From: J051 sp040289295
GTDB lineage: Bacteria > Armatimonadota > Fimbriimonadia > Fimbriimonadales > ATM1
Assembly: GCA_040289295.1 (NCBI GenBank)
Contig: PSLA01000011.1
Span: 1 to 64,000, forward strand
Reading direction: 5' to 3'
DNA length: 64,000 nt
Shown: positions 24,592 through 34,143 of the stretch, one piece after another
Numbering within the stretch: the first letter of the stretch is position 1
How the letters are laid out: the number at the start of each line of letters is the position of its first letter
Position numbers and translations under genes: made by a program
The notes under the pieces: model-generated
Told to the model about the DNA's origin: nothing
The model's database searches: none
Seen by the model: only the letters and a program-made list of their open reading frames with translations

Positions 24592-27500
24592 GCGCTTCGA
24601 CGAAAACCCCCGTCCGACTGCTGATAGGGTTCATACGACTGTTCCCTATAGCCGTCGCAGTTGGAGGAATTTGGCACTTAATCTTGGTCGTCCGCCACCT
24701 TTCACAGCCGATCTACAACCTTCGCATCACCTACCAAGGCGATGCAGAGCGCGCGGTTCTACTGGTTTCGCAAGCGCGATTCGATTTCGCCAAGGCGACG
24801 CTGCACGCTCGGAACGTCTCCCTTCGGGACGTACGCGGACGGGAGATCGCGTCTGCAAAGGAGCTTTCCGCCGACCTCGCTCTGCCATGGGGCGGCAGGC
24901 CGGCAACGATTGTTTCGCTGCGCGGCGGAACGATCGATCTCGTTCGTCTCGAGGACGGCAGCTGGGAGGTGATGAGGTTCCTGCCCCGCCAACCAGAGGC
25001 GAAGCCGTCTGAGGCGCCCTTCGACGTTCGCGCCGAGGACGTGCGCTTCCGTCTCGTTGACCGCGCAACAGCCGGCGCACCCGTGTGGATAGGAACGGTG
25101 CGTCAAGCGTCCGTCGCCGGATACGCCGACAACGCCGCGGCCAACACATTGATCGAAATCACCGGCGTGGGCGCCCTTCGAGCTACGCTTGAAGTCCGAG
25201 CAGGCGCCCTTTCGGCAATTGACGTTACGACGGAAGCGGCCGAGCTGCACGAGTTGCTGGCGTATGCGCAGGCGATGCCGGAACTGCGCGAGGTTGTCGC
25301 GTTGAAAGACGTTCACGCGGCGTCTGCTCGCTTCTCGGGCACCGTGTCAATCTGGATGACACCTGAGGCCCGGTGGCGGGTGCACGGAAGCTTCGAAGGC
25401 GGCGACGTGGCTTATCAGACGTACAGAGCGAGTGAGGCACGCTTCGAGGGGTTGGTGAATTGGATAGGTATAAAGGGACACTTCGACGTTCGGCGCCGTG
25501 GTGCGAGCGCAACCGGAGAGATCACCGCGAATTGGAACGACAGCAGCGTCCTGGCGCGCGCCGATGCCCGACTACCAAACGAAAGTGCACTCCGAACACT
25601 GGGCATCCGCTTACCTAAGGACATATCGTTCACCAATGCCAAGTTCAGTGGCACCCTCGCATGGCGAAATGCGCTCGCATTCAGCGGCTTGCTCCGCGCC
25701 GAGAGGGCGCGATTGCAAGACATCGAAGCCACCGACCTGCAAGCGACCGTTGCATCCGATGGCACAACAGTTCGAATCGCCAAGACATCAGCAACGATCG
25801 CTGGTGGGACCGCACGAGCTGAGCTCGTTGTCTTTCTTGAAGAAGAGCCGCGCGTCTATGGATTCTTGATGCTGTCAGGGCTTGATCTCGTCCGCCTGCC
25901 CACGCTGCCGGAGCAGGTCTCCCGATACATCGTGGCAGGCGAGGCCGACGCAGGCTTGGCGCTGAGCGGCACGCTGACTGATCCCGTCGTACAGGTGCGC
26001 GCATCGGGCGTCGCGGAAGTGCTCGCTTCGGGTGAGAAGTACGTCGTGGTTGACCATCCAGCGTTCTCACTGAGCGGCGTCTACCGAGCCGGAAACTTCC
26101 TCATCGAAGACGCCCACGCGACCGCCCGAAGTGGATCGCTGTTCGCAAACGGCACGGTGTCACTCGACAAAAGGACTCTTGACCTAAGCGTGCGAGGAGA
26201 CGCGCTTGACTTACTGCTATATCCGGATTCGCCCGTCTCCGGCACAGCGTTCGCGAACGTACAGGTCAACGGAACTTTCGACCACCCACGGATCGCGGGC
26301 ATTGTTGAAGCGTATGGCGTGGAGGCTGCTGGCGTGAGCGTGCCGATCGCACGTTTCGATGCTGATTACACGCTGGGCGGGCCGCTCGATTTGAAGAATA
26401 TTATGGTACGGCAAGGGCCGTCGGAAGCCACAGGTTCCCTACGCCTGATAGAGACCCCCGATGGCTGGACGATCGAAGGCAAAGGAGTTTTCGAGAACTT
26501 AACGCTGGACTCCTTTATCGCCGCGGATGTAGCCGGCATTGCTACCGGGGCTTGGTCCGTTTCCGGACTGGTAAAAAACCCCGACATTCACGCCGTCCTC
26601 GAAGCCGATGCACTCTTCCTTGGCGAGCTCCCGATCAATAGTGTCCGAGCGGAGGGACGCTGGTTCGGACGAGTCGCCTACCTGCAGCAGTTCAGTGCCG
26701 AATTTGGCACCGGAACTCTTTCGGCGAGCGGAAACTACGCGCTGTCTGGAGACAGCTCGATCCAAGTTAATGGCGAATCACTGGACTTATCGTTGCTGGC
26801 GTACTTCCTCGGCGACTCCATCTCGTTCAACGGTTCGGCCGCATTGACCGGCGAAGTTCGCTTCCTCGAAGGTGCTATCGAAGAAGCGTCCGCGAGCGTG
26901 GACGTGTCGTCCCTCGCTCTGAACAACGAGCCTGTTGGCGCAGGGTCCTTGCAGGCGCGTTATGTGGGCGACCGCGTCTCGGCCTCCGGTTCCATCGGCT
27001 CGCTGGAGGGCTACTTTATTCTGGACGATGCGTGGTATGACCTTAAGACCCACGACTACGCCGCTGAGATCAATGTTCTCAACGTGCCAAGTGAGACTCT
27101 GTACAACCTCACACAGAGATACCTGCCATCACTGAAACCTGAGATAGCTGACTTGTTGCAGTCGACCCAAGGATGGCTTACTGCCTCCCTCTCTGCGTCG
27201 GGCAACGCTCACCCAACGCCCGAAGGAGAGGCGCGGGTCGCGGAGCACGTGCGCGACGGCTCCGCGACGTTCGAACTTGCCCGTGTTGAGGCACGAGGCG
27301 AGCCAATTGGCACGCTTCGTGGCGAGGTCAGGAAGGAGGGTCGTCTGTGGAAGATTCTGGACTTTTCTTGGACTGACGGCCCAGTAGAAGGTCGGCTTCT
27401 TCCCTCTTCGACGAACACGATCACGGAAGGTGGGGAGCTCGCCATCGAAGTCGAGCTCCTCAACGCCAACCTGAGCGTCCTCAACCGCCTTTTTCGCGGC

Positions 27501-29114
27501 TCGACGCCGCTTTCAGGCCGAGGAGACCTCACGCTTGAGTTCTCTGGCCCAACAGAGTCGCCGCACGGCATAGCATCTCTATCTCTGGATGAGCTGAAAG
27601 TGGGAGACCTTCCACCCATTGACTTAACTCTTGCAGGAATCTCCATCCTGGATGGCGCGATCGAGGTCCGCGCGGGAGAGGGAGCCGGCATGGCAAACTT
27701 GCGCAGCTTTGCTGTGCGACTGGAGGAAGCGCGCATCCCATTCCGTTACCCATTCGAGTTCCCCGACGAACCGATTTACGTTCGAGTTGTGGTACCGGAG
27801 CGGGATATCAACGCCGCAAGCGAATTCTTCGGAGGGCTAAACACTAATGTAACGGTCGGCCGGATCCATGAAGGCGAGGCACTCGTGACCGGCACGCTCG
27901 CAAGGCCCGAGGTCCGGGGGGCTATTCGCGCCACGGCGGAGCGACTCTCGTTCGAAGGGCTGGATCAGGTGCTCCACAGCGTGGCGGCCTCGCTCAGCCT
28001 CGAAGGCACGTTGACAAGCCTGTCTGTCACAGCCTTAGACAATGAGGGCGGCTCGCTACGCTTTGAAGGGGGAATCAACCTCGAGACCCTTGAGTTGCTG
28101 CCCACTACGTTCACCGCAGACAGCTTTCGAATTCGCCAGGAGATCGGCGACCGTAACGTTATGTCCGGTGTAATCAACGGCGAGCTCGCGGCTTCCGGGC
28201 CGTGGCGCGAACCCGCGATTTCCGGGTCGCTGACGGCGCGGGAGGCGCTTCTCGCTCTTCGCGGTGACTTCCCAGAGCGGACCGCCGCCGGGCCGCAACT
28301 TTTCAACCCGAGCCTAAACGTCGCGCTGGCGGCTGAGCGCTCCGAGGTACGGAGCGGCCCGCTTGATGCAGTGTTCGTTGGGACGGGGAGCGTTACCGGC
28401 ACCTTGGAGCAACCGCAGGTACGGGCAGAGTTTCGCGTTCTGGCAGGAACCTTGCGCCTGCCGACCACCGACCTGCGCTTCACCGAGGGGAGCCGCGCCG
28501 TGTTCACCTACGCCCCGCAGGCCGGGTTTGAAGAGGCGGCACAGATGGATGTGGCACTCAACGCCACGACGCGCATAACCGCACACAACGGCATCTCTCT
28601 TCAGAGATACACCGTAAACTTGGCCATTACGGGGAATATCCTCTCTAATGAGGACCTCAACATCGTCGCCACCAGCGACCCGCCCGACTTGACCCGCGAC
28701 CAGATTCTGGCGGTGCTGGGTCAGCAGCAACTGCTTGAGGGAGTGGCAGGCGCAGCGGTCGGCGGCTTCAACACCCAGCTGGCGGACACGCTCGCATCGG
28801 TTCTGGCGCCAGTGCTGGCGCGCTCCCTAAGCCGGAGCCTGGAGCGCTCGCTCGGATTGGATTACTTGTCTTTCGACATCCGGCCCGGCTCAGCGACATC
28901 GGTTACGCTCGCGAAGGCGCTTGGTTCAGGATTCACGCTGGAGTACCGCCGGAGGCTGGAGGAGTTTGAGGAGACCGGCATACCGCTTGAGGAGGTTGGG
29001 TTGACGTATTCTCCTCGACTCCGGAACCCAATCCTGGGGCGCATTCGGATTTCTGTAATGGCAGAACGGAGTGGTATCCTCCGCCTCTCGGTCGGATACT
29101 TGAGGCGGTTTTGA
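24588..29114 (+). CDS. tamB: TamB-like translocation/assembly module protein (AsmA/DUF490 family)
   Basis: A 1508-residue protein with an N-terminal membrane anchor (LLIGFIRLFPIAVAVGGIWH) and a long repetitive beta-rich body with recurring DL..R....L and GTVSLDKRTLDLSVRG-type strands. The C-terminal TamB domain contains LNIVATSDPPDLTRDQILAVLG-like text and ends FTLEYRRRLEE and LSVGYLRRF. These AsmA-like proteins span the periplasm as a hydrophobic groove and are linked to phospholipid transport and to outer-membrane protein assembly with an Omp85 partner. GTG at 24588 overlaps the lipA stop. The bamA gene lies two genes downstream, which supports a functional link. No separate tamA is visible in the window. 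Confidence 0.88.
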   Translation: MSASTKTPVRLLIGFIRLFPIAVAVGGIWHLILVVRHLSQPIYNLRITYQGDAERAVLLVSQARFDFAKATLHARNVSLRDVRGREIASAKELSADLALPWGGRPATIVSLRGGTIDLVRLEDGSWEVMRFLPRQPEAKPSEAPFDVRAEDVRFRLVDRATAGAPVWIGTVRQASVAGYADNAAANTLIEITGVGALRATLEVRAGALSAIDVTTEAAELHELLAYAQAMPELREVVALKDVHAASARFSGTVSIWMTPEARWRVHGSFEGGDVAYQTYRASEARFEGLVNWIGIKGHFDVRRRGASATGEITANWNDSSVLARADARLPNESALRTLGIRLPKDISFTNAKFSGTLAWRNALAFSGLLRAERARLQDIEATDLQATVASDGTTVRIAKTSATIAGGTARAELVVFLEEEPRVYGFLMLSGLDLVRLPTLPEQVSRYIVAGEADAGLALSGTLTDPVVQVRASGVAEVLASGEKYVVVDHPAFSLSGVYRAGNFLIEDAHATARSGSLFANGTVSLDKRTLDLSVRGDALDLLLYPDSPVSGTAFANVQVNGTFDHPRIAGIVEAYGVEAAGVSVPIARFDADYTLGGPLDLKNIMVRQGPSEATGSLRLIETPDGWTIEGKGVFENLTLDSFIAADVAGIATGAWSVSGLVKNPDIHAVLEADALFLGELPINSVRAEGRWFGRVAYLQQFSAEFGTGTLSASGNYALSGDSSIQVNGESLDLSLLAYFLGDSISFNGSAALTGEVRFLEGAIEEASASVDVSSLALNNEPVGAGSLQARYVGDRVSASGSIGSLEGYFILDDAWYDLKTHDYAAEINVLNVPSETLYNLTQRYLPSLKPEIADLLQSTQGWLTASLSASGNAHPTPEGEARVAEHVRDGSATFELARVEARGEPIGTLRGEVRKEGRLWKILDFSWTDGPVEGRLLPSSTNTITEGGELAIEVELLNANLSVLNRLFRGSTPLSGRGDLTLEFSGPTESPHGIASLSLDELKVGDLPPIDLTLAGISILDGAIEVRAGEGAGMANLRSFAVRLEEARIPFRYPFEFPDEPIYVRVVVPERDINAASEFFGGLNTNVTVGRIHEGEALVTGTLARPEVRGAIRATAERLSFEGLDQVLHSVAASLSLEGTLTSLSVTALDNEGGSLRFEGGINLETLELLPTTFTADSFRIRQEIGDRNVMSGVINGELAASGPWREPAISGSLTAREALLALRGDFPERTAAGPQLFNPSLNVALAAERSEVRSGPLDAVFVGTGSVTGTLEQPQVRAEFRVLAGTLRLPTTDLRFTEGSRAVFTYAPQAGFEEAAQMDVALNATTRITAHNGISLQRYTVNLAITGNILSNEDLNIVATSDPPDLTRDQILAVLGQQQLLEGVAGAAVGGFNTQLADTLASVLAPVLARSLSRSLERSLGLDYLSFDIRPGSATSVTLAKALGSGFTLEYRRRLEEFEETGIPLEEVGLTYSPRLRNPILGRIRISVMAERSGILRLSVGYLRRF

Positions 29115-29122
29115 AGCGGAGC

Positions 29123-29150
29123 GAAACTTTCCCCCCTAACAGGGGTCTAA
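29123..29150 (+). promoter_or_regulatory. Possible ECF-type promoter before the ECF sigma gene
   Basis: GAAACTT (29123-29129), a 16-base spacer and TCTAA (29146-29150) resemble the GAACTT-N16-TCTAA/TCAAA class used by extracytoplasmic sigma factors, 31 bases before the sigma gene start. A small inverted repeat (CCCCT/AGGGG) lies in the spacer. Autoregulation is an inference. Confidence 0.4.
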
Positions 29151-29181
29151 CACGTGAAACCATGGGGTCCCGATCTAAGGA

Positions 29182-29730
29182 ATGAGCGGACGCCGTGACG
29201 AATTCGAACGCCTCGTCCTACTCCATGAAAGAAGGATCTACAACGTGGCTTTCAAGTTGACTGGAGACGAGGAAGAAGCTGCAGAGCTGACGCAGGAGAC
29301 GTTCGTGCGCGCGTACAAGGCGTGGGGTCGCTTCCGAGGGGAGGCTGGGACCTACACCTGGCTCTACCGGATTCTGATCAACCTGAACAAGGATCGGCTT
29401 GCCGCCCTTGCCAGGCAGCGTGAGAGGGAGACTTCGCTCACACCGATCGATGACCCGGAGGGGCAACACGAGCTAGCGGACCCTTTGGCAGACGTAACGG
29501 AGGTGGTCGAGCAGGCGGACTTCCAGGAACAGCTGCGCCGTGCGATCCTTGATTTGCCGGAAGGGTACAGAGAGTGTGTTGTTCTGAAGGCGATGGAAGG
29601 GCTATCCTATCAGGAGATCGCGGAGTCGATGGGCATCACCGTCGAGGCCGTTCGGTCTAGACTGGCACGCGCCAGGCAACACCTTCGCCAGGCGTTGGAG
29701 TCTTATCTGAGTGCGGGAAATGGGAACTGA
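29182..29730 (+). CDS. ECF-type RNA polymerase sigma factor (sigma-E/RpoE-like)
   Basis: A 182-residue sigma factor with region 2 (ERRIYNVAFKLTGDEEEAAE, followed at once by LTQETFVRAYKAWGRF, then TYTWLYRILINLNKDRL). Region 4 is ILDLPEGYRECVVLKAMEGL, followed by SYQEIAESMGITVEAVRSRL, without region 3. This is the ECF layout. No anti-sigma gene (usually a short membrane protein right after) follows: the next gene is bamA, seven bases away. The placement between tamB and bamA suggests control of outer-membrane assembly, but a signal-sensing partner must be encoded elsewhere or be absent. Confidence 0.92.
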   Translation: MSGRRDEFERLVLLHERRIYNVAFKLTGDEEEAAELTQETFVRAYKAWGRFRGEAGTYTWLYRILINLNKDRLAALARQRERETSLTPIDDPEGQHELADPLADVTEVVEQADFQEQLRRAILDLPEGYRECVVLKAMEGLSYQEIAESMGITVEAVRSRLARARQHLRQALESYLSAGNGN

Positions 29731-29737
29731 AACCGTA

Positions 29738-31519
29738 ATGAGATTAGGAATCGCGGTCGCCGTCGCGTTGTTCACGTGCGTCGCCGCTGCGCAGGAGCGC
29801 CCGGTAGGCGAGATTCTCGTGCGAGGCAACCAGCAGGTCGCAAGGGAAACGATCCTTGCAACTATGCAGACGAAAGTTGGACAGCCGTACCGTGACGAAC
29901 TCATTCAGCGGGACCGAAAAACACTCTCCGGCCTGAACCTCTTTCAGGACGTGAAGATTTACGCCTCTCTCATGGACGACGAACGGTGGCGCGTCACCGT
30001 TGAGGTGCTGGAGTGGCCGGTGGTCAATCGGATTGTCATTCAGGGCATCACCGTAGTGACGGAGAAAGAGATCCGAGGCGTGATCCAAACGAAAGAAGGA
30101 GAGATGTTCAACCCCTCCTACCTCGTGCCAGACGCAAACGCCATCAGCGATCTCTATCGCTCTAAGGGGTACTTTGCCCAGGTTGTACGGTACGAGCCGT
30201 CTGCATCCGACCCAGGCACAGTAGAGATCCAGATCGTAGAAACGAAGGTGAACCGCATCCTATTCACCGGCCTGACGAAGACCCGACCTGGCGTGTTGAA
30301 GAAATTGATGGACCAGCAGGAAGGGCAACTGCTGCACTCGCCGACGCTAACGGCGGACTACCGCCGGCTGGTAGACACCCAATGGTTTGAAGGTTTCGAC
30401 CCAAGCGTCCGTGAGGCAGGCGAGATTGGAAGCGTTGACCTGATCCTCAACTTCACCGAAACGCGCACAGGGTTGTTCAACGTCGGCGTTCAACTTGACC
30501 CGCGCAATCGTCTGGCAGGCATACTCACCGTAACCGAAACCAACTTCCGAGGAACAGGCCAGTCGGTTGGCATCAACCTGCTTCAATCGGCGCAAGGTCT
30601 GGGCACGAGCATCTCGCTCAACTATGCGAATCCAATTCTTGATTCCAAACGCACGGCACTTGCTGCGAGCGTGTTTTCGCAAGAGTCTCTCGTCTTCGGG
30701 CGAACCTTCTTTGGAGGCGGCGAAGGGCTTGGGACCGACAACCGATTCACCCAACGCCGGAGTGGCGCGACCGTTTCCTTCTCCCGGGAAGTGGACCGCA
30801 GCAATCGCGTCGCGATCGGACTGAGGTCGGAACTGGTAGATACGAACAACTTTCTTCCGAACCCTGGCGAGGAATTCATCCTTCAAGATGGCATTGTAAC
30901 TTCTGTGTCTTTTAGCTTCGTCTCGAATAGGCGCGACATCAGCATCGAGCCTTCGCATGGCGACTGGCTGCGAATCTCCGCTGAGCCCAGTTTCATCGAC
31001 ATTCGCAGCGTCGGCGGTGAGCGAGAGGGCTACACCATCCTCGGCACGGGGTTCTTCTCTCGCTTCACTATTGACTATCGTAGGTATTTCAGCAAAGGTG
31101 GGCCGAGGAGCCCCGAGACCTTTGATACGGAGACGCGCACCGTGCTTGCTACGCGACTGTACGCGGGAGCGATCTTCGGTCAGGTGCCCTTCTTTGAGCA
31201 GTTTTTCATCGGCGGTGTAAACGGCGTGCGCGGCTATCCAGAGGACCGGTTCTGGGGCAGGAACGCGCTGCTCGCGCAAGTCGAGCTTCGATATCCAATT
31301 CAAAAAGCGTTCAACTTCGTCGGCTTCGTTGACTATGGCGGAGCTTGGGACGGGTACGGCGGCATTCGGACATTCGGGCAATCGCGCGACTTCGACCCGC
31401 ATCTTGGCTTTGGCGTCGGTATCAGTTTCAGAACGGCCCTTGGCCCAATCCGGCTGGACCTGGGCTTCAATGAACAGGGTGGCTCGCGCACGCACTTCAC
31501 CATCGGATCAAGTTTCTGA
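29738..31519 (+). CDS. bamA: Outer-membrane protein assembly factor BamA (Omp85)
   Basis: Core beta-barrel of the BAM machine that inserts outer-membrane proteins. The 593-residue protein starts with a signal peptide (LGIAVAVALFTCVAAAQ). Tandem POTRA domains follow (about residues 20-270, for example EILVRGNQQVARETILATM and NRIVIQGITVVTEKEIRGV). The C-terminal 16-strand barrel contains the lid-loop motif GGVNGVRGYPEDRFWG and ends in an aromatic strand (THFTIGSSF). It is shorter than the 800-residue E. coli protein, with fewer POTRAs (about three). The ATG at 29738 gives the best signal peptide. Confidence 0.94.
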   Translation: MRLGIAVAVALFTCVAAAQERPVGEILVRGNQQVARETILATMQTKVGQPYRDELIQRDRKTLSGLNLFQDVKIYASLMDDERWRVTVEVLEWPVVNRIVIQGITVVTEKEIRGVIQTKEGEMFNPSYLVPDANAISDLYRSKGYFAQVVRYEPSASDPGTVEIQIVETKVNRILFTGLTKTRPGVLKKLMDQQEGQLLHSPTLTADYRRLVDTQWFEGFDPSVREAGEIGSVDLILNFTETRTGLFNVGVQLDPRNRLAGILTVTETNFRGTGQSVGINLLQSAQGLGTSISLNYANPILDSKRTALAASVFSQESLVFGRTFFGGGEGLGTDNRFTQRRSGATVSFSREVDRSNRVAIGLRSELVDTNNFLPNPGEEFILQDGIVTSVSFSFVSNRRDISIEPSHGDWLRISAEPSFIDIRSVGGEREGYTILGTGFFSRFTIDYRRYFSKGGPRSPETFDTETRTVLATRLYAGAIFGQVPFFEQFFIGGVNGVRGYPEDRFWGRNALLAQVELRYPIQKAFNFVGFVDYGGAWDGYGGIRTFGQSRDFDPHLGFGVGISFRTALGPIRLDLGFNEQGGSRTHFTIGSSF

Positions 31520-31539
31520 CAAGGAAGGTAAACAAGACA

Positions 31540-32172
31540 ATGAACAATAGAATCTCAACTCTCTTCGTCGCCGGCATCGCGGTCGTTCTGATCGCGTTGG
31601 CGGCATTCCAGAACCAGACGACCAAGTTCGGCGTCGTAGACCTCTCAGCCGTCGCTGACAAGTCCAAGTTAGGCGTGAGGGAAAAGCAAGCGTTCGACGC
31701 GTTCAGGCGAGAGGTGAACAACATCCTCACCTTCATCAACAACAATAAGGTGATGACCGTGCAACAACGGGATCAACTCCTGACGCTGTGGCTCGCCGAA
31801 ACCCCGACCGGCCAGCAAAAGCAGCAACTCGAACAGGTCAAGAGCGCCATCCAAACCGCAAGCAGCAGATACGCCGAACTGGTTCGCAAGACCAATCCAA
31901 CGCCCGACGAACTGACCGAGCTGAGCGAGAAGTCAGCCCTGGCAGGCGTCACCCAGGACGTCCTCCCGCAGATCCAGAACTCGCTCGCGCAGGAACTCCA
32001 GGCTCGGGCGCAGGAGAAGCAGACAAGCGTTCTGTCAAAGGCGCGCGAGGCCGCTACCAAGTACGGTAAACAACAGGCTTTCACGGTAATCTTTGACAGT
32101 AACGTCGCCCCCTACGCCGCTAACGATGTGACTGATGAAGTCGTTAAAGTCATGGATCGGGACAACCCTTAG
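31540..32172 (+). CDS. OmpH/Skp-like periplasmic chaperone
   Basis: A 210-residue protein with an N-terminal membrane or signal segment (STLFVAGIAVVLIALAAF) and a core that begins KFGVVDLSAV. It continues as long charged helices, as in the tentacles of Skp, and ends FTVIFDSNVAPYAANDVTDE, where a V.FDS.... strand followed by DVTDEV is the OmpH ending. Skp holds unfolded outer-membrane proteins. It lies directly after bamA, the usual place for skp. AAGGAAGG precedes the ATG. The next gene starts inside its last 38 bases. Confidence 0.85.
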   Translation: MNNRISTLFVAGIAVVLIALAAFQNQTTKFGVVDLSAVADKSKLGVREKQAFDAFRREVNNILTFINNNKVMTVQQRDQLLTLWLAETPTGQQKQQLEQVKSAIQTASSRYAELVRKTNPTPDELTELSEKSALAGVTQDVLPQIQNSLAQELQARAQEKQTSVLSKAREAATKYGKQQAFTVIFDSNVAPYAANDVTDEVVKVMDRDNP

Positions 32173-33151
32173 CGCGGCGGCTCTGGTCGGAGGCTGTACG
32201 CGGGAGGAGGTTGTTTTCGTTGACATGGAGCGCGCTGAGGCGGCGCTGGCTGCGCCCGGTGGCCCTTCTCCCGAGGGTGCGGCTGCACAGTCAAGCACGC
32301 AAATTGAAGGATCACGGGTGACAATAGGTGGATCCTACGCCGATCAACCGACGCCTGAGGCCGGCGCACGGACGGAGACGGTGCTTGCACTGCTCCGGGA
32401 GCAAACCCGGCAGACTCTTGCTTCGCTTACCCAGGCGTATGTGCGGCGCGCAGAGATGGTGTCGGCCGCTGACGTAGCGGAGTTACGGACAAGGCTGCGC
32501 CGTTCCTTAGTGGCGCTTGACGAGCAGCTGCTACAGGGCGCAGAGCAGGTCATAAGCTCACGCGCACCGGAGCGAGGCAGGCTTCTCGCAAGGCTGGTGT
32601 TTCTGGCCGGATTCCCTCCCTCGCGGCCGAGGAAAAGCCTGGTTCCGTGGACCTCAGCGCTCGACTCCCAGTGGTCGCAAGAAGCGAGAGAGCTAAAGGA
32701 ACGGCTGGAGGCTTGGGACGACGAGACATACCGCCTGCTCGACCGGATGGTAGCGCAACATCACGACAGCCGGGAAGCCGTGGCGGCTACGTTCAGCAGA
32801 GAGATTCGGGAACTGCGGGAGGCCGCGCGTGAGCGAGCTTCTCGCGAGGTTGCTGCCCTTATCGGCAACGGCGGTGAGGCGTCTCTCGTCGACCTCATCT
32901 CCGACAACCCGCCCCCGCGAGGCGTGATGGACGAAATCGCCGTAGAGGTGCCATCCATCGCCTTCCGGCTACCTCACCCCGAGGCGGTTGCTCCGATCGC
33001 GCCAATACGAAACCGTCTGAACGGGCGTTTAGACATCTTCCTACGCGTTCACGGGTACAAACAGGCGCGTTCGCCCCACGCGGGGCGAGACGCAACTGGA
33101 GAATTCATCGCTTGGCTCAGAACCACACAGAATGGACGCTTGGGGAGTTAG
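32135..33151 (+). CDS. Unknown lipoprotein between skp-like and lpxD
   Basis: A 338-residue protein with a lipoprotein signal (WIGTTLSAAALVGGC, lipidated cysteine near 21) followed by a VVFVDMERAEAAL strand reminiscent of the start of OmpH proteins. A largely helical, arginine- and glutamate-rich body follows. I do not recognise the family. It overlaps the chaperone gene upstream by 38 bases and lpxD downstream by 40 bases in other frames, so all three are tightly coupled. Its position and lipid anchor make it a candidate accessory lipoprotein of outer-membrane assembly. Confidence 0.6.
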   Translation: MKSLKSWIGTTLSAAALVGGCTREEVVFVDMERAEAALAAPGGPSPEGAAAQSSTQIEGSRVTIGGSYADQPTPEAGARTETVLALLREQTRQTLASLTQAYVRRAEMVSAADVAELRTRLRRSLVALDEQLLQGAEQVISSRAPERGRLLARLVFLAGFPPSRPRKSLVPWTSALDSQWSQEARELKERLEAWDDETYRLLDRMVAQHHDSREAVAATFSREIRELREAARERASREVAALIGNGGEASLVDLISDNPPPRGVMDEIAVEVPSIAFRLPHPEAVAPIAPIRNRLNGRLDIFLRVHGYKQARSPHAGRDATGEFIAWLRTTQNGRLGS

Positions 33152-34143
33152 CCCAGATCGTCGGCGGGCAACTCTTTGGCCCGCAGGGGCTTGTGATTCG
33201 CCGCGCCGTGCCCGCAGGCTACGATGACTCAGAGGGGATCACCTTCGCGGAGTCGGAGGGCTACCTTCGCATCGTGGAGGCGTCTTCGGTGGGCGCGGTC
33301 CTCCTGTCGGAGGAGATGCGCGAGAGCGAGAAGCCGCACATCCGATGCGCCAATCCAAGGCAGGCGTTCGGCCGGATTCTCGCGCTCAGTTGGAGAGATT
33401 TGCCGCTACCTGAGGGAGTGCACTCGACAGCGATTATCGCCTACGACGTGAAGATTGGCGCCACCGCGCGCGTGGGGCCGTATGCGATTGTTGAAGAAGG
33501 CACCGTTATCGAAGATGACGTGAAGGTGTTCCCTTTCTGCTACGTTGGCCCGGGATGCGTTTTGAAGTCGGGCGTACGCCTGTACCCGCACGTCATTCTC
33601 TATCGCTCAGTGTTTCTGGGTGAGCGAACGGTTGTTCATTCCGGCGCCGTTCTTGGGGCGGATGGTTTTGGCTATTTTTGGGATGGCGAAAAACATCGAA
33701 AGGTACCGCAAGTGGGCGAGGTGATCATTGGTGAAGATTGTGAAATTGGAAGTCTTACGACGATTGACAAGGCTACAGCAGGCGCCACGCGAGTGGGGCT
33801 GGGAACGAAGATTGACAACCTGGTGCAAATCGGACACAACGTCGAGATAGGTGAGCACACAGTGCTGGCCGGACAGGTGGGAATCAGCGGCAGCACGCGC
33901 ATCGGAAGCCGTGTAACGATGGCTGGTCAAGTCGGCGTGGGCGACCACGTAACCATCGCAGATGACGTGCTGCTCGGCGGCCAGTCGGGCGTAGACGCTG
34001 ACATCACCCGGCCGGGCAGGTACTGGGGCACGCCCGCCGTGCCATTCACCGAGGCCGCCAGGATTGCGGTCTTGCTTCGGACACTGCCCGACATCGCGAA
34101 GCGGCTCAAGCGACTCGAGGAAGAACTGAAGCGGCTCAAATGA
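33112..34143 (+). CDS. lpxD: UDP-3-O-acylglucosamine N-acyltransferase
   Basis: Transfers the second acyl chain in lipid A synthesis. The 343-residue protein has an N-terminal uridine-binding domain (TLGELAQIVGGQLFGP) and then a left-handed beta-helix of hexapeptide repeats. The catalytic histidine is in NLVQIGHNVEIGEH (His242), and TIDKATAGATRVGLGTKIDN is also family text. A coiled C-terminal helix (RLKRLEEELKRLK) packs the trimer. The start is TTG at 33112, inside the preceding gene; no in-frame ATG exists nearby. The stop overlaps lpxC (ATGA). Confidence 0.94.
   Translation: MAQNHTEWTLGELAQIVGGQLFGPQGLVIRRAVPAGYDDSEGITFAESEGYLRIVEASSVGAVLLSEEMRESEKPHIRCANPRQAFGRILALSWRDLPLPEGVHSTAIIAYDVKIGATARVGPYAIVEEGTVIEDDVKVFPFCYVGPGCVLKSGVRLYPHVILYRSVFLGERTVVHSGAVLGADGFGYFWDGEKHRKVPQVGEVIIGEDCEIGSLTTIDKATAGATRVGLGTKIDNLVQIGHNVEIGEHTVLAGQVGISGSTRIGSRVTMAGQVGVGDHVTIADDVLLGGQSGVDADITRPGRYWGTPAVPFTEAARIAVLLRTLPDIAKRLKRLEEELKRLK

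Noticed and set aside
30347..31495. Long minus-strand open frame antisense to bamA (382 codons)
   Set aside because: Composition is arginine/alanine-rich with no family pattern; the plus strand encodes a clear Omp85 protein.
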